A stretch of DNA of 64,000 nt from Bradyrhizobium sp. (GCF_016213215.1 NZ_JACRAW010000097.1:92050-156049); one strand, 5' to 3'; counted from the first letter of the stretch, positions 35,141-45,344 are shown. Numbers and translations: made by a program. Notes: generated by a model from the sequence alone, not told the origin.

Positions 35141-36304
35141 ATGGCGACAGGATTGGTGAACGAGGAGGTTCTCAAGCGGGTGAAGGGGTGGGCGCCGTAC
35201 GTCGACGCCAAACTGGGCTTCCGCAACCACTGGTATCCGGTGGCTTTTGGCAGTGATATTCCCGAAGGCGAGCCGCTGCAGGCGAAGCTCTGCGGCGAGC
35301 CTCTATTGATCAACCGCGTCGACGGTGTCCTCTACTGCATCAAGGATCGCTGCCTGCATCGCGGCGTGCCGCTTTCGACCAAGCTCGACTGCAAGACCAA
35401 GAACACAATTACCTGCTGGTATCACGCCTGGACCTATCGCTGGGACGACGGCTCGCTCTGCGACATCATTACCAATCCGTCGAGCGCCTTGATCGGGAGG
35501 CAGCGGCTGAAGACCTATCCTGTGCAGGAAGCAAAAGGCTGCGTGTTCGTCTTCCTGGGCGATGGCGATCCTCCGCCGCTCGCGCACGACACGCCACCCG
35601 GCTTTCTCGACGATGACATGGTGATCCGCGGCAAGAACCGCATCATCAATTCGAACTGGCGGCTTGGCGTCGAGAACGGCTTCGATCCAACCCACATCTA
35701 CATCCATAAGGATTCCATTCTGGTCGAAGGCAATGATCTTGCGCTGCCGCTCGGATTCGCCCCCGCAGGACGTCCGGAGGACAGCTACCGCATCATCGAC
35801 ACCGATGCCGAAGGCGGGCGGCGTGGCGTTTACGACTTGCTCGGCGAAGCCTCCGTGCCGGTCTTTGAAGGTTATGTGGAAGGCCAGATGGTTCGCGAGG
35901 GCCATTTCGGCGAGACGCGCGTCGCGAACGACATCTCGATCTGGCTGCCTGGCGTGCTCAAGGTCAATCCCTGGCCCAATCCGGGACTCAACCAGTTCGA
36001 ATGGTATGTGCCGCGCGAGGAGAACTCGCACTACTATTTCCAGACGATCGGAAAGCGTTGCGCCAATGACGAAGAAACGGCGGGGTTCAATCGCGACTTC
36101 GACGCCAAGTGGCTGCCGATGGCGCTCGAAGGTTTCAATGATGACGACGTCTGGGCGCGCGAAGCCATGGTCGATTTCTATGCCGACGATTGGGGCTGGG
36201 TGAAGGAAATGCTGTTTGAGCCCGACATGGCCATCGTGGCCTGGCGCAAGCTCGCAAGCCAGCATAACCGCGGCCTGCAGACTCTCGCTCACGTCAAGGC
36301 GTGA
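35141..36304 (+). CDS. carAa: Carbazole 1,9a-dioxygenase, terminal oxygenase component
   Basis: This 387-residue Rieske oxygenase catalyses angular dioxygenation of carbazole at C1 and C9a, giving an unstable hemiaminal that opens to 2'-aminobiphenyl-2,3-diol. It has the Rieske ligands Cys71, His73, Cys92, His95 and the mononuclear iron ligands His185, His189 and Asp335, at +2 from those of the characterised Pseudomonas/Janthinobacterium CarAa. Long stretches such as LKRVKGWAPYVDAKLGFRNH and WLPGVLKVNP are close to those proteins as I remember them, far beyond general Rieske similarity. Electrons come from carAc and carAd in the same operon. It starts a co-directional run; one copy only, whereas some strains have two. 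Confidence 0.92.
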   Translation: MATGLVNEEVLKRVKGWAPYVDAKLGFRNHWYPVAFGSDIPEGEPLQAKLCGEPLLINRVDGVLYCIKDRCLHRGVPLSTKLDCKTKNTITCWYHAWTYRWDDGSLCDIITNPSSALIGRQRLKTYPVQEAKGCVFVFLGDGDPPPLAHDTPPGFLDDDMVIRGKNRIINSNWRLGVENGFDPTHIYIHKDSILVEGNDLALPLGFAPAGRPEDSYRIIDTDAEGGRRGVYDLLGEASVPVFEGYVEGQMVREGHFGETRVANDISIWLPGVLKVNPWPNPGLNQFEWYVPREENSHYYFQTIGKRCANDEETAGFNRDFDAKWLPMALEGFNDDDVWAREAMVDFYADDWGWVKEMLFEPDMAIVAWRKLASQHNRGLQTLAHVKA

Positions 36305-36341
36305 CAGCCGACTGCTCCCTCTCTGTTTTGCGAGGCCGCCA

Positions 36342-36614
36342 ATGGCGCGTTATCAGGTTCACAAGATGATTCAGGACTTATCCCATCAGCTTGGCCTGAT
36401 GGAACGCTTCCAGGCGGACCGCCAACAGGTTTTCGCCGAATACGAGCTTACCGAAACCGAGAGGGCGGCGCTCACCGAGGCATCGCCGCCCGCGCTCGCT
36501 TCGATCGGCGTGCATCCCATCTTGCAAATGCACTATCTGCTGTTTTCCAATCCCGACATGGCAAGCCATGTGTCAATGCGCGATTATCTCGCAACGCTGG
36601 CAAAGGAGCACTGA
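36342..36614 (+). CDS. carBa: 2'-aminobiphenyl-2,3-diol 1,2-dioxygenase, small subunit
   Basis: This 90-residue protein is the LigA-like subunit of the class III extradiol dioxygenase, the usual length for CarBa. It contains the RYQVHKMIQDL start, LTETERAALTEASPPALAS and the HPILQMHYLLFSN segment characteristic of LigAB alpha subunits. It covers the active site of the catalytic subunit CarBb, whose gene starts 1 base after its stop codon. The product opens the catechol-like ring of 2'-aminobiphenyl-2,3-diol. Confidence 0.9.
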   Translation: MARYQVHKMIQDLSHQLGLMERFQADRQQVFAEYELTETERAALTEASPPALASIGVHPILQMHYLLFSNPDMASHVSMRDYLATLAKEH

Positions 36615-36615
36615 C

Positions 36616-37419
36616 ATGGCCAGGCTTGTTGGAAGTTTCGCCGTTTCGCACATTGTCATGTCGCCGCAGGGCTGCGAGGCTGATGCCGGCGCGGTTGTTT
36701 CGGGGATGCGTGAGATCGGGCGCCGCCTCAAGTCGCTCGCCGCCGATGTGGTGGTCGTTATCAGCAGCGATCACATGTTCAACATCAATCTGGCGCTGCA
36801 GCCGCCGTTTACGGTCGGCGTCGCCGAATCCTATGTACCCTTCGGCGACATGGACATTCCTCGTGATCCGTTGAAGGGGCACCCGGCGCTGGCGCGAGCC
36901 ATCGTCGCACAGGGGGCGGAAGATGGCTTCGATCTCGCACGGGCGGAAGAATATCGGCCCGATCACGGCGTCATGATCCCTCTGATTTTCGCCGATGCAC
37001 GGGCGATACCGGTCGTGCCGGTGCTCGTCAACATCAACACTGATCCCATTCCCTCGGCGGCGCGTTGTCTTGCGCTCGCGCGCAGCATCAGGCGCGCCAT
37101 CCTTGCCCTGCCGGGCGGCGAGCGGGTGGTCGTGCTCGGCACCGGTGGATTGTCGCACTGGCTGTGCGTGCCGCGCCACGGCGAGATCAGCGAGGCGTTC
37201 GACCGCAAGGTCATCGCATCCCTTGTGGCAGGGCGCGGCGCCGATCTCGCCGCCCTCGGCAACGCCAGCATTATCGAGGAGGGCGGCAATGGCGGAATCG
37301 AAATACTCGCTTGGCTGATGGCGGCGGAGATCGCCGGCTCCCCGAGTGGCGAAGAGATTTTTTACCGACCCATGCCGTCCTGGTTTACCGGGATGGGAGG
37401 AGTGGCCTTTCATGTCTGA
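36616..37419 (+). CDS. carBb: 2'-aminobiphenyl-2,3-diol 1,2-dioxygenase, catalytic subunit
   Basis: This 267-residue LigB-fold enzyme has candidate Fe(II) ligands His12 (AVSHIV), His53 (SSDHMFN) and Glu229 (GGIEILAW), and the catalytic base His181 in GTGGLSHW, in the positions expected from protocatechuate 4,5-dioxygenase LigB. Together with CarBa it carries out meta cleavage of 2'-aminobiphenyl-2,3-diol to 2-hydroxy-6-oxo-6-(2'-aminophenyl)hexa-2,4-dienoate. The ATG lies inside the coupling junction after carBa. It overlaps carC by 8 bases. Confidence 0.92.
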   Translation: MARLVGSFAVSHIVMSPQGCEADAGAVVSGMREIGRRLKSLAADVVVVISSDHMFNINLALQPPFTVGVAESYVPFGDMDIPRDPLKGHPALARAIVAQGAEDGFDLARAEEYRPDHGVMIPLIFADARAIPVVPVLVNINTDPIPSAARCLALARSIRRAILALPGGERVVVLGTGGLSHWLCVPRHGEISEAFDRKVIASLVAGRGADLAALGNASIIEEGGNGGIEILAWLMAAEIAGSPSGEEIFYRPMPSWFTGMGGVAFHV

Positions 37420-38287
37420 AGTTCTTTCTTCAAATGCTGAGTCGGCTTTCGCCGCTCTCCCGCCCGGAATCGTGGAGCGTTTCATTGACGCGGAGGGAGT
37501 GCGAACGCGTTATCTCGAAAGCGGCAACGGGTCACCACTCATCCTGATCCACGGTGGCGGTGCCGGGGCCGATAGCTATGGCAATTGGCGCCGCGTCATT
37601 CCGCTTCTTGCCGGTGATCACCGCGTGATTGCGGTCGACATGATCGGCTTCGGCCGCACCGCCAAGCCGGAGGGCTCCTACAGCCAGGATCGCCGTATCG
37701 ATCATCTGACGGCTTTCATCGAAGCCCTGGAACTCGACGGCCCCGCCGCGCTGGTCGGCAATTCCATGGGCGGCGCGACGGCGCTTGGGGTGAGCGTGCG
37801 CCGCCCTGATCTGGTCCGTGCGCTCGTCCTGATGGGTAGCGCGGGTCTGAACGTAGAGATCAGCAAGGAATTGCTGCCGATTCTAAATTACGACTTCACC
37901 CGCGAGGGCATGATCCGTCTCATCCGGGCGCTGACGAATGATCGTTTCGAGATCGACGAGGATCTCGTCTCCTACCGGTTCGCTCTTGCCGGAGAGGCCG
38001 ATGCGCGGCGCGCCTATGCGGCGACGATGGGATGGATCAAGGAGCAGGGCGGCCTGTTCTATGAAGAGGATTTCATCCGAAAGGTCGACGTGCCGACCCT
38101 CGTTATCAACGGCAAGCAGGATAAGGTGGTGCCCCTTGCGAGCGCCTTCCGCTTCTTACAGCTGATCGAGAATAGCTGGGGGTATATCATCCCGCATTGC
38201 GGGCATTGGGCGATGATCGAACATCCGGAGAGCTTTGCGGAGGCCACCTTGTCATTCATCGATCAAAGGGCAGGTGGTCCTCGCTGA
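37412..38287 (+). CDS. carC: Meta-cleavage product hydrolase
   Basis: This 291-residue alpha/beta hydrolase has the HGGGAG oxyanion motif (residues 47-52), the nucleophile Ser118 in VGNSMGGA, an Asp in INGKQDKVV and a His in PHCGHW. It cleaves the C-C bond of the ring-opened product, yielding anthranilate and 2-hydroxypenta-2,4-dienoate. The sequence is of the BphD/CarC group, a little longer than the 282 residues usual for CarC. The ATG at 37412 overlaps the end of carBb and has GGGAGGAG upstream. Its stop overlaps the ferredoxin start. Confidence 0.9.
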   Translation: MSEVLSSNAESAFAALPPGIVERFIDAEGVRTRYLESGNGSPLILIHGGGAGADSYGNWRRVIPLLAGDHRVIAVDMIGFGRTAKPEGSYSQDRRIDHLTAFIEALELDGPAALVGNSMGGATALGVSVRRPDLVRALVLMGSAGLNVEISKELLPILNYDFTREGMIRLIRALTNDRFEIDEDLVSYRFALAGEADARRAYAATMGWIKEQGGLFYEEDFIRKVDVPTLVINGKQDKVVPLASAFRFLQLIENSWGYIIPHCGHWAMIEHPESFAEATLSFIDQRAGGPR

Positions 38288-38661
38288 TGCAGCGGCAAAG
38301 GAGCGTAGCAAGCGTGACACCCGAGAATGGCCTTATCGCTGTCGGACGGATTGAAGACTTCCCTCTTGGGTCGGTGCGCCGAATCGACCGCCGCGGCGCG
38401 CCACCCTTGGCCCTTTTTCACATCGACGCCGGTGTTTTTGCGACCGAAGACACCTGCACGCATGGCATTGCCTCCCTTTCCGAAGGAAGTCTCGATGGCG
38501 AGGTGATCGAATGTCCATTCCACGGCGGCGCGTTCAACGTGCGCACGGGGTGCGCCGAAGCCGAGCCTTGTGCGGTGCCGCTGCGGACCTTCGAGGTCAT
38601 TCTTCGCGACGGCACCATCTACGTTGGGGCCGCCCGCCCGGCAGTGCAGGGCGGCGCTTGA
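38287..38661 (+). CDS. carAc: Carbazole 1,9a-dioxygenase, Rieske ferredoxin component
   Basis: This 124-residue ferredoxin has the Rieske ligands Cys57-x-His59 (CTHG) and Cys76-x2-His79 (CPFHG). The stretch around ATEDTCTHGIASLSEGSLDG is almost the same as in known carbazole CarAc ferredoxins. It carries electrons from CarAd to CarAa. The ATG overlaps the carC stop by one base; a GTG at 38314 with an AAAGGAG site is an equally good start and gives a 115-residue protein nearer the usual length (about 107). Confidence 0.9.
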   Translation: MQRQRSVASVTPENGLIAVGRIEDFPLGSVRRIDRRGAPPLALFHIDAGVFATEDTCTHGIASLSEGSLDGEVIECPFHGGAFNVRTGCAEAEPCAVPLRTFEVILRDGTIYVGAARPAVQGGA

Positions 38662-38706
38662 CAGGCGCCAACTTGGCGGCAGCCCATTCGTCTGAGGAGG
38701 AGATCC

Positions 38707-39027
38707 ATGGCTGAACTTGCGCAAATAACTGACCGGGTCACCGCGTCTGTCGGCGCCGAGAGCGGGCTCGATGCAGTGATTAAGTTCGTGTTTCCGGAGA
38801 CCGGCATTCTCCTGATCGATGGGCGCACAATTCCGAATCGCGTCACCAACGAAGATGGCGCCAGCGATATCACCATCACGCTCAAGCTCGACAATTTCGA
38901 AAAGATCCTCGACCAGAAGCTCAATCCCAAGATCGCGTTGATGACCGGCCGCATGCGGCTGCGCGGCGACATCCGGATCGCCATGCGTCTCGACAAGGTC
39001 TTCGGCCTGCCCCCGAGCATGGCCTAG
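38707..39027 (+). CDS. SCP2 sterol-binding domain protein in the car operon
   Basis: This 106-residue protein is a stand-alone SCP2-like domain: a beta strand pair (KFVFPETGILLIDG; ITITLKLDNFEKIL) and the NPKIALMTGRMRLRGDIRIAMRLDKVF helix region typical of the family. SCP2 domains bind hydrophobic ligands in a tunnel. It has a strong GAGGAGGAG ribosome binding site and sits between carAc and carAd. As I recall, an unassigned ORF lies at the same place in the Pseudomonas resinovorans car operon. A role in binding carbazole or another poorly soluble intermediate is a reasonable guess but unproven. Confidence 0.85.
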   Translation: MAELAQITDRVTASVGAESGLDAVIKFVFPETGILLIDGRTIPNRVTNEDGASDITITLKLDNFEKILDQKLNPKIALMTGRMRLRGDIRIAMRLDKVFGLPPSMA

Positions 39028-39032
39028 TCCGC

Positions 39033-40049
39033 ATGTCGTCTGCGCAAATCATCATTCCGCGTGGCCATGGCGCGCCTCCCGCCCTTGTGACGTGCGGCGA
39101 GGATCGAACCATCCTCGCGGCGGCGCTGCAGGAGGGCATCGGTTTCCCTTACGAATGTGCTTCGGGCGGCTGCGGCGCGTGCCGCTACGAGTTGCTTGCC
39201 GGCAGTGTCGAAACGCTGTGGGACGCGGCGCCAGGCCTCTCGGCGCGCGACCGCAAGAAGGGCAACAGGCATCTTGCCTGCCAGACACGCCCTCTCGGCG
39301 ACATCACAATTGCGGTGGCGCTCGCGGGGCGATATGCGCCGCCGGTGCCGGTCCAAACGCTGATCGGTTCGGTCGAGGTGATCAAGTCCTTCACCCATGA
39401 CATGGTCGAACTTCATCTGAGGACTACCACGCCGGCCCGCTTCGTACCGGGCCAGTTCATGCTGCTGGGCGATGCGCCGCCGCAAGGCATCCGCCGGGCC
39501 TATTCGATGGCCGGCCTGCCGGATGAAGGCGGCTTGTGGCGATTTTATCTAAAAAGGGTGCCGGGCGGGCGTTTCACCAGCGAGGTGATGGGCCATCTGG
39601 CTGAAGGGGCCTCTCTCGCGATGGAAGGCCCTTTCGGCCTTGCAACTTATCGTCCGCAATTGTCCCCCGTTCTCTGCATCGCAGGCGGCTCCGGTCTCGC
39701 GCCGATGGTCTCCGTCGCCCGCGCCGCGCTGGCTGATCCCGACGCCGGCAACATCCACCTGTTCTACGGCGCCCGCACCGCGAACGACATAGTAGAACCG
39801 GCACGCCTCGGCTTGCCTGCTCCGGGCGGGCGTTTCTCCTTTACTATGGCGCTCTCGGCAGAGTCTGGCGCCGAATGGAACGGCCCACGCGGGCTGATCC
39901 ATGAGGTGGTCGATGCCGCGATCGGCGAGCGGGTTGCCGAACACGAGATATTTGTCGCGGGTCCGCCGCTGATGGTCGAAGCGGTCGTTCGCATGCTGCT
40001 CGGGTACGGCGTCGAGCGAGAGCGCATACATTTCGACGCCTTTTACTGA
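39033..40049 (+). CDS. carAd: Carbazole 1,9a-dioxygenase, ferredoxin reductase component
   Basis: This 338-residue protein is a fusion of a plant-type [2Fe-2S] domain (Cys42, Cys47, Cys50 in [10 protein letters not shown], and Cys83 in HLACQ) with an FAD domain (RAYSMAG) and an NAD(P)H domain (GGSGLAPM near residue 215, then [11 protein letters not shown]). It passes electrons from NADH to the ferredoxin CarAc. The ECASGGCG and [11 protein letters not shown] segments are near identical in known CarAd proteins as I recall. The ATG follows the SCP2 gene by 5 bases. Confidence 0.92.
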   Translation: MSSAQIIIPRGHGAPPALVTCGEDRTILAAALQEGIGFPYECASGGCGACRYELLAGSVETLWDAAPGLSARDRKKGNRHLACQTRPLGDITIAVALAGRYAPPVPVQTLIGSVEVIKSFTHDMVELHLRTTTPARFVPGQFMLLGDAPPQGIRRAYSMAGLPDEGGLWRFYLKRVPGGRFTSEVMGHLAEGASLAMEGPFGLATYRPQLSPVLCIAGGSGLAPMVSVARAALADPDAGNIHLFYGARTANDIVEPARLGLPAPGGRFSFTMALSAESGAEWNGPRGLIHEVVDAAIGERVAEHEIFVAGPPLMVEAVVRMLLGYGVERERIHFDAFY

Positions 40050-40153
40050 TCAGCGCAAATGTCTTGAAATTAGAACGTCTTGAAAAATTGCGCGATGGAA
40101 TGCGGATCAACGCGTTGGCCCAAGTCAGCTTGGCGATGACAAGGAATTTTCAA

Positions 40154-40945
40154 ATGAACGAGGCCATCACGCAAATTGCGGCCAAGCTGATCCAGGCACA
40201 AGAGCTGCGGCAGCCCTGCGCACCGGTGCGCGAGCTTCTGCCTGGCGGCACAGTGGAAGACGCCTATGCGGTTCAGGAAATCAACACGGTACGCGCCGTC
40301 TCGGCCGGCCGCCGGCTCGTCGGCCGCAAGATCGGCCTCACATCGCTCGCGGTGCAAAGGCAGCTCGGCGTCGGTCAGCCCGATTACGGCATGCTGTTCG
40401 ACGACATGGCTGTGCTCGACGGTTGGGAGGTGCCGCGCGAGCGATTGATCGAGCCCAAGGTCGAAGCCGAAATCGCCTTCGTACTCGGCCGCGATCTGAC
40501 GGAAGAGCGGATCACCGTGGCCGATGCCTTGCGCGCCGTTGAATTCGCACTACCGGCGATCGAAATCGTCGATTCTCGTATCGCCGATTGGAAGATCGGC
40601 ATTTTCGATACCATTGCGGACAACGCCTCCTCAGGTCTTTATGTTCTCGGCGCGAGCCCGAAAAAACTCGATGGACTCGATTTGCGCTGCTGCGGCATGG
40701 CGATGGAACGCGCCGGCGAGCTCGTCTCGGTAGGCGCGGGCGCAGCCTGCCTCGGGGATCCGCTCTCCGCCGTTTTGTGGCTGGCGCGAACGATGGCGCG
40801 TGCCGGGCGGCCGCTGCAGGCGGGTGACACGATCCTGTCCGGCGCGCTCGGTCCCATGGTCGGCGTAAAGGGCGGTGAGGTCTTTGAAGCACGGATTTCG
40901 GGTATCGGTTCGGTGCGTGCCGCCTTTTCAAAGGAGCTGCACTAA
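40154..40945 (+). CDS. carD: 2-hydroxypenta-2,4-dienoate hydratase
   Basis: This 263-residue enzyme of the 2-keto-4-pentenoate hydratase/fumarylacetoacetase-like family has the motifs [40 protein letters not shown], and [12 protein letters not shown]. Metal-binding Glu residues fall in the PKVEAEIAF segment. It hydrates 2-hydroxypenta-2,4-dienoate, the other product of CarC, to 4-hydroxy-2-oxovalerate. I chose the ATG at 40154, preceded by AAGGAA at a good distance; an earlier TTG would add 30 residues that are not family-like. Confidence 0.88.
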   Translation: MNEAITQIAAKLIQAQELRQPCAPVRELLPGGTVEDAYAVQEINTVRAVSAGRRLVGRKIGLTSLAVQRQLGVGQPDYGMLFDDMAVLDGWEVPRERLIEPKVEAEIAFVLGRDLTEERITVADALRAVEFALPAIEIVDSRIADWKIGIFDTIADNASSGLYVLGASPKKLDGLDLRCCGMAMERAGELVSVGAGAACLGDPLSAVLWLARTMARAGRPLQAGDTILSGALGPMVGVKGGEVFEARISGIGSVRAAFSKELH

Positions 40946-41193
40946 TGGGGAACCTCGCCTGCGCGACCATGGGAGCCGGCAATCTGGGCTCCGCCCTCGT
41001 GATCATCGCCGCGCTCAGGGACCGTGGCGTACCCATGGGCCGCGTCGAGCTTCACGCTCGCACGGCGCTCGATTGTGCCTATATGATGAAGACCGGAAGC
41101 TTTACGCCCTCTGGGCCTGCGAACGAATTGCCCGGTAACCGGCGCGGGGCCGAAAGCCATCTCGGCTCGCGCGCCATGTGCGACCGAAGCTAG
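40945..41193 (+). CDS. Short unrecognised ORF at the junction of the two pathways
   Basis: This 82-residue frame starts with an ATG that shares one base with the carD stop, as in translational coupling. The first 20 residues hold a GAGNLGSAL motif, which looks like the nucleotide loop of a Rossmann dehydrogenase, for example acetaldehyde dehydrogenase (carF is expected here in other car operons). After about residue 35 the sequence is no longer protein-like. It is probably a truncated remnant of a dehydrogenase or a chance extension; the expected carF and carE are otherwise absent. Confidence 0.4.
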   Translation: MGNLACATMGAGNLGSALVIIAALRDRGVPMGRVELHARTALDCAYMMKTGSFTPSGPANELPGNRRGAESHLGSRAMCDRS

Positions 41194-41204
41194 AGGAGAC
41201 AGCG

Positions 41205-43526
41205 ATGCGGATCGTTTGCATCGGAGGCGGACCTGCAGGGCTGTACTTCGGCATCCTTATGAAGATGCTCGATCCGTCGCACCGGATTTCGGTGATCGAG
41301 CGCAACCGGCCCTACGACACGTTTGGGTTCGGCGTGGTGTTCTCCGATGCCACGATGGACAACATGCGCAAGTGGGACCGCGCCACGGCCGATGCAATCG
41401 AGCAGGCGTTCAATCACTGGGACGACATCGAAGTCCTGATAAAGGGCCGCCGCATGCGCACCACCGGCCATGGTTTCGTCGGGATCGGCCGCAAGCGCCT
41501 GCTCAACATCCTGCAGGCGCGCGCCGAGGAGCTGGGCGTCGAACTGATCTTCGAGCGCGAGGTCGATTCCGATCTGGAATTTGCCGATGCGGACCTGATC
41601 GTGGCGGCTGACGGCGTCAATTCGAAGATCAGGACGCGATACGCCGAGAACTTCCGGCCCGACATCGTGCTGCGGCCCAATCGCTACATCTGGCTCGGCA
41701 CCGACAAGCGCTTCGATGCCTTCACGTTTGACTTCCGCAAGACCGAGCACGGCTGGTTTCAGGCGCACATCTACAAATTCGAGGAAGGGGCGGCGACCTT
41801 CATCGTCGAGACCACCGAAGAGGCGTTTCTGGCGCACGGCCTCGACAAGCTCGATCAGAACGGCTCGATCGCATTCTGTGAGCAGCTGTTTGCCGAGATC
41901 CTCGAAGGTCACTCGCTGGTGGCCAATTCGCGCCATCTGCGCGGGTCGGCATGGCTGTCGTTTCCGCGCCTGATCTGTGACCAGTGGAGCGTGGTCAACG
42001 GGAGAAGCCACGTTGTGCTGATGGGCGATGCGGCGCATACCGCGCACTTCGCCATCGGTTCCGGCACCAAGCTCGCGCTCGAGGATGCCATCGAGCTGAC
42101 CGCCCAGTTCAAGCAGCTGGGTTCGTCGCCGGACAAGATCCCGGCGGTGCTGGCCGCCTACGAGGACGTGCGGCGTATCGACGTAGCGCGGATCCAGAAC
42201 GCGGCGCGCAATGCGATGGAATGGTTCGAGGTGGTCGGCGCGCGCTATGCCGACAGGCTTGAGCCGGAACAGTTCATGTATTCGCTCCTGACGCGCTCGC
42301 AGCGCATCAGCCACGAAAACCTGCGTCTGCGCGACAAGACGTGGCTGGAAGGCTATGAGAAGTGGTTTTCGCAGCAATGCGGACTTCCGGCGTCGAATGC
42401 GGCCGTGCCGCCGCCGATGTTCACGCCGTACCAGATTCGCGGGCTGGCGCTATCGAACCGGATCGTCGTCTCGCCGATGGCGGTCTATTCCGCGCAGGAC
42501 GGCGTCCCGAATGATTTTCATCTCGTGCATCTCGGCGCCCGCGCGCTGGGCGGCGCGGGACTGATTTTCACCGAGATGACCTGTGTTTCACCCGAAGCGC
42601 GGATCACGCCCGGCTGCTGCGGCCTGTGGAACGACGAACAGGCAAGGGCCTTTACGCGCATTGTGGATTTTGTTCACGGCAACTCGCCGACCAGGATCGG
42701 AATCCAGTTGGGTCATGCCGGACGGAAGGGCTCGACCCGCGTGGCCTGGGAGGGAATCGACGAACCGCTGCCGGATCAAAACTGGCCTCTGGTGTCCGCT
42801 TCCGCGGTGCCCTACCTGCCGGACGGCCAGTTGCCAAAGCCCATGACGCGCGCCGAGATGGAGCGGGTGCGTGAGGAATTCGTGGCGGCGGCGCGACGGG
42901 CGGCAACAGCCGGCTTCGATATCCTCGAATTGCATTGCGCCCACGGCTATTTGCTCTCGAGCTTCCTGTCGCCGCTGACCAACCGCCGCGCCGACGAGTA
43001 TGGCGGCGGCATTGAAAACCGCGCCCGCTATCCGCTCGACGTGTTTCGTGCGATACGCGCCGTGTGGCCGGAGCAGCGCCCGATGTCGGTTCGATTGTCG
43101 TGCCACGATTGGGCGGAGGGCGGCAACACGCCCGATGACGCGCTCCAATTCGCCCGTCTCTTCAAGGAAGCCGGGGCGGACTTGATCGACTGTTCGTCGG
43201 GCCAGGTTTGGGCCGAGGATCGTCCGGTTTATGGCCGGCTGTATCAGACGCCGTTTGCCGACAAGATCCGCAACGAGGTCGGAATTCCAACCATCGCGGT
43301 CGGAGCGATCTCGGAAGCCGACCATGCCAATTCAATCATTGCCGCGGGAAGGGCCGATCTGTGCGCCATCGCGCGGCCGCACCTGGCCGATCCGGCCTGG
43401 ACACTGCATGAGGCGGCGCGGATCGGCGTGAAGTCGATCGCTTGGCCAAAACAGTACCTGGCGAGCAAGCAGCAATATGAGGCCAATCTCGAGCGTGCCG
43501 CCGCGGCGGCCGTCGCCGTAAGGTGA
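41205..43526 (+). CDS. abmA: 2-aminobenzoyl-CoA monooxygenase/reductase, bifunctional
   Basis: This 773-residue flavoprotein has two domains. Residues 1-390 are a class A FAD monooxygenase ([10 protein letters not shown] at 7-16, [22 protein letters not shown] later), like salicylyl-CoA hydroxylase. From about 400 an old-yellow-enzyme barrel follows ([29 protein letters not shown], and [13 protein letters not shown]). This fusion and length are those of 2-aminobenzoyl-CoA monooxygenase/reductase, which hydroxylates the ring at C5 and then reduces it, giving a non-aromatic 2-amino-5-oxocyclohexene-carboxyl-CoA. The ATG has a GAGGAGA site. It lies 11 bases after the preceding short frame. Confidence 0.9.
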   Translation: MRIVCIGGGPAGLYFGILMKMLDPSHRISVIERNRPYDTFGFGVVFSDATMDNMRKWDRATADAIEQAFNHWDDIEVLIKGRRMRTTGHGFVGIGRKRLLNILQARAEELGVELIFEREVDSDLEFADADLIVAADGVNSKIRTRYAENFRPDIVLRPNRYIWLGTDKRFDAFTFDFRKTEHGWFQAHIYKFEEGAATFIVETTEEAFLAHGLDKLDQNGSIAFCEQLFAEILEGHSLVANSRHLRGSAWLSFPRLICDQWSVVNGRSHVVLMGDAAHTAHFAIGSGTKLALEDAIELTAQFKQLGSSPDKIPAVLAAYEDVRRIDVARIQNAARNAMEWFEVVGARYADRLEPEQFMYSLLTRSQRISHENLRLRDKTWLEGYEKWFSQQCGLPASNAAVPPPMFTPYQIRGLALSNRIVVSPMAVYSAQDGVPNDFHLVHLGARALGGAGLIFTEMTCVSPEARITPGCCGLWNDEQARAFTRIVDFVHGNSPTRIGIQLGHAGRKGSTRVAWEGIDEPLPDQNWPLVSASAVPYLPDGQLPKPMTRAEMERVREEFVAAARRAATAGFDILELHCAHGYLLSSFLSPLTNRRADEYGGGIENRARYPLDVFRAIRAVWPEQRPMSVRLSCHDWAEGGNTPDDALQFARLFKEAGADLIDCSSGQVWAEDRPVYGRLYQTPFADKIRNEVGIPTIAVGAISEADHANSIIAAGRADLCAIARPHLADPAWTLHEAARIGVKSIAWPKQYLASKQQYEANLERAAAAAVAVR

Positions 43527-44308
43527 TCACCGTGGGTTTTTGGCACAATGCGCATGCCCTCGTGACCGGTGCCGGTTCTGGCATTGGCGCGGCGACCGCG
43601 CTGGCCTTGGCGCAAGCAGGTGTGCGGGTCAGCGTTGCCGGGCGCAGGATGGATCGGCTCGCCCACACGGCGGCTCGGCTCGGCAAGCGTGCCGGCGCGA
43701 CGGTCGCGATGGACGTAACCGACGAGACCGCGGTTGCGAACGGCGTGGCGCGGATCGAGGCCGAAGCGGGGCCTATCGACATCCTCGTCAATAATGCCGG
43801 GAAGGCATCGAGCGCGCCCTTCGAGCGGACCGACAGCGAAATGTGGGCGGACATGCTTGCGAGCAATCTGTCCAGCGTCTTTTTCGTCACCCGCGCGGTC
43901 CTGCCGGGCATGGCACGGCGCGGGCGCGGCCGCGTCGTCAACGTCGCATCGAGCGCCGGGCTCACCGGCTACGCCTATGTCTCCGCCTATGTGGCGGCGA
44001 AGCACGGCGTGGTCGGGCTGACGCGTTCGCTGGCTCTGGAATACGCCAGGAGCGGGGTCACCGTGAACGCGGTTTGCCCGGGCTACACCGACACCCCGCT
44101 GGTGGGGGAGGCCGCCGCCAATATTGCCGCCAAGACCGGACGCAGCGAAGCGGAGGCACGGGCGATGCTCGCCAAGGTCAATCCGATGCAACGGCTGGTG
44201 ACGCCGGAGGAGGTCGCCGACACCGTTCTCTGGCTCGCTTCCGCTGGGGCATCGGCAATCAACGGACAATCGGTCGCCGTCGCCGGCGGTGAAGTGTTTA
44301 CCGGGTGA
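43523..44308 (+). CDS. Short-chain dehydrogenase/reductase, 3-hydroxyacyl-CoA dehydrogenase-like
   Basis: This 261-residue SDR has the NAD(P) motif TGAGSGIG (residues 15-22), NNAG, and the Ser/Tyr/Lys catalytic set in [23 protein letters not shown] start overlaps the stop of the monooxygenase/reductase gene. In the aminobenzoyl-CoA pathway a dehydrogenase of this type is needed to oxidise a hydroxyacyl-CoA (or reduce a ketone) after dearomatisation; the exact step is inferred from position. Sequence ending [12 protein letters not shown] is usual for beta-hydroxyacyl-CoA dehydrogenases such as BadH. Confidence 0.85.
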   Translation: MITVGFWHNAHALVTGAGSGIGAATALALAQAGVRVSVAGRRMDRLAHTAARLGKRAGATVAMDVTDETAVANGVARIEAEAGPIDILVNNAGKASSAPFERTDSEMWADMLASNLSSVFFVTRAVLPGMARRGRGRVVNVASSAGLTGYAYVSAYVAAKHGVVGLTRSLALEYARSGVTVNAVCPGYTDTPLVGEAAANIAAKTGRSEAEARAMLAKVNPMQRLVTPEEVADTVLWLASAGASAINGQSVAVAGGEVFTG

Positions 44309-44317
44309 GGAAACAAC

Positions 44318-45160
44318 ATGTCTTCTGAAATGAAAGCAAAGCTGCGACCCTTCAGAAACTATCCGGCGCGACATTTCCGGTGGACTACCGATGACAGTGG
44401 ACGCGTCGCGACCGTCGCTTTCAACCGGCCGGAAAAGAAGAATGCGTTGACTTTCGAGTCCTACGAGGAATTGCGCGATCTGTTTCGCAATCTCGCCTAC
44501 GCCTCCGATGTCCGCTCGGTGGTGCTGACCGGAGCCGACGGCGACTTTTGCTCGGGTGGCGACGTGTTCGAAATAATCGAGCCGCTGACGCGCATGGCAA
44601 TGCCCGATCTGATCGCGTTCACGCGCATGACGGGTGACGTGGTGAAGGCGATGCGCAGATGTCCGCAGATCATCGTCGCGGCCATCGATGGCATCTGCGC
44701 TGGCGCCGGCGCGATGCTTGCGCTCGCGTCCGATCTGAGAGTGGCGACGCCGCAGGCCAAGACGGCCTTCCTGTTCACGCGTGTTGGTCTTGCCGGTGCG
44801 GATATGGGCGCATGCGGGCTGTTGCCGCGTGTGATCGGGCAGGGGCGGGCGGCGGACTTGCTCTACACCGGTCGCGCGATGAGCGCAGAGGAAGGTCTGG
44901 CCTGGGGATTTCATAACCGGCTGGTGCCTGCGGCGGAGCTTGTGGGTGCGGCGCAGGAACTGGCGCGTTCGCTGGCCGACGGGCCCTGGTTCGCCCACGG
45001 CGTCACCAAGACCATGTTCAATCAGGAATGGGCGATGGGCGTCGACGAAATGATCGAGTCGGAAGCGCAGGCGCAGGCGATCTGTATGGTGACCGGCGAT
45101 TTTCGCCGCGCCTTCGAGGCGTTTGCCGCCAAGCAGAAGCCGGTCTTTCAGGGAAACTGA
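44318..45160 (+). CDS. Enoyl-CoA hydratase/isomerase family protein
   Basis: This 280-residue crotonase-fold protein has [11 protein letters not shown], the oxyanion motif [10 protein letters not shown], the [18 protein letters not shown] segment and a catalytic-region [18 protein letters not shown] with GYFTL-like neighbours. It should hydrate or hydrolyse a cyclic or open acyl-CoA in the aminobenzoyl-CoA pathway. It follows the SDR by 9 bases and precedes the RidA-like gene. The exact reaction (ring-opening hydrolase versus hydratase) cannot be told from the motifs. Confidence 0.88.
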   Translation: MSSEMKAKLRPFRNYPARHFRWTTDDSGRVATVAFNRPEKKNALTFESYEELRDLFRNLAYASDVRSVVLTGADGDFCSGGDVFEIIEPLTRMAMPDLIAFTRMTGDVVKAMRRCPQIIVAAIDGICAGAGAMLALASDLRVATPQAKTAFLFTRVGLAGADMGACGLLPRVIGQGRAADLLYTGRAMSAEEGLAWGFHNRLVPAAELVGAAQELARSLADGPWFAHGVTKTMFNQEWAMGVDEMIESEAQAQAICMVTGDFRRAFEAFAAKQKPVFQGN

Positions 45161-45344
45161 CGTGAGCCCGCGCGAGCCGTCTCGCGACCACTTTTTCGAC
45201 CCCGGCATCGCGATTTCGTTGCAGTCGTTGCGCAGCACATCCAGCAAGTCGCTACCGAGGTCCAGAAATGCATCAATGGACTTGACGTCTTGAGAGCGGC
45301 CGTTTCGATCTGCTTCGATAGCGTCGGGATATGGGAGCGTGCCT

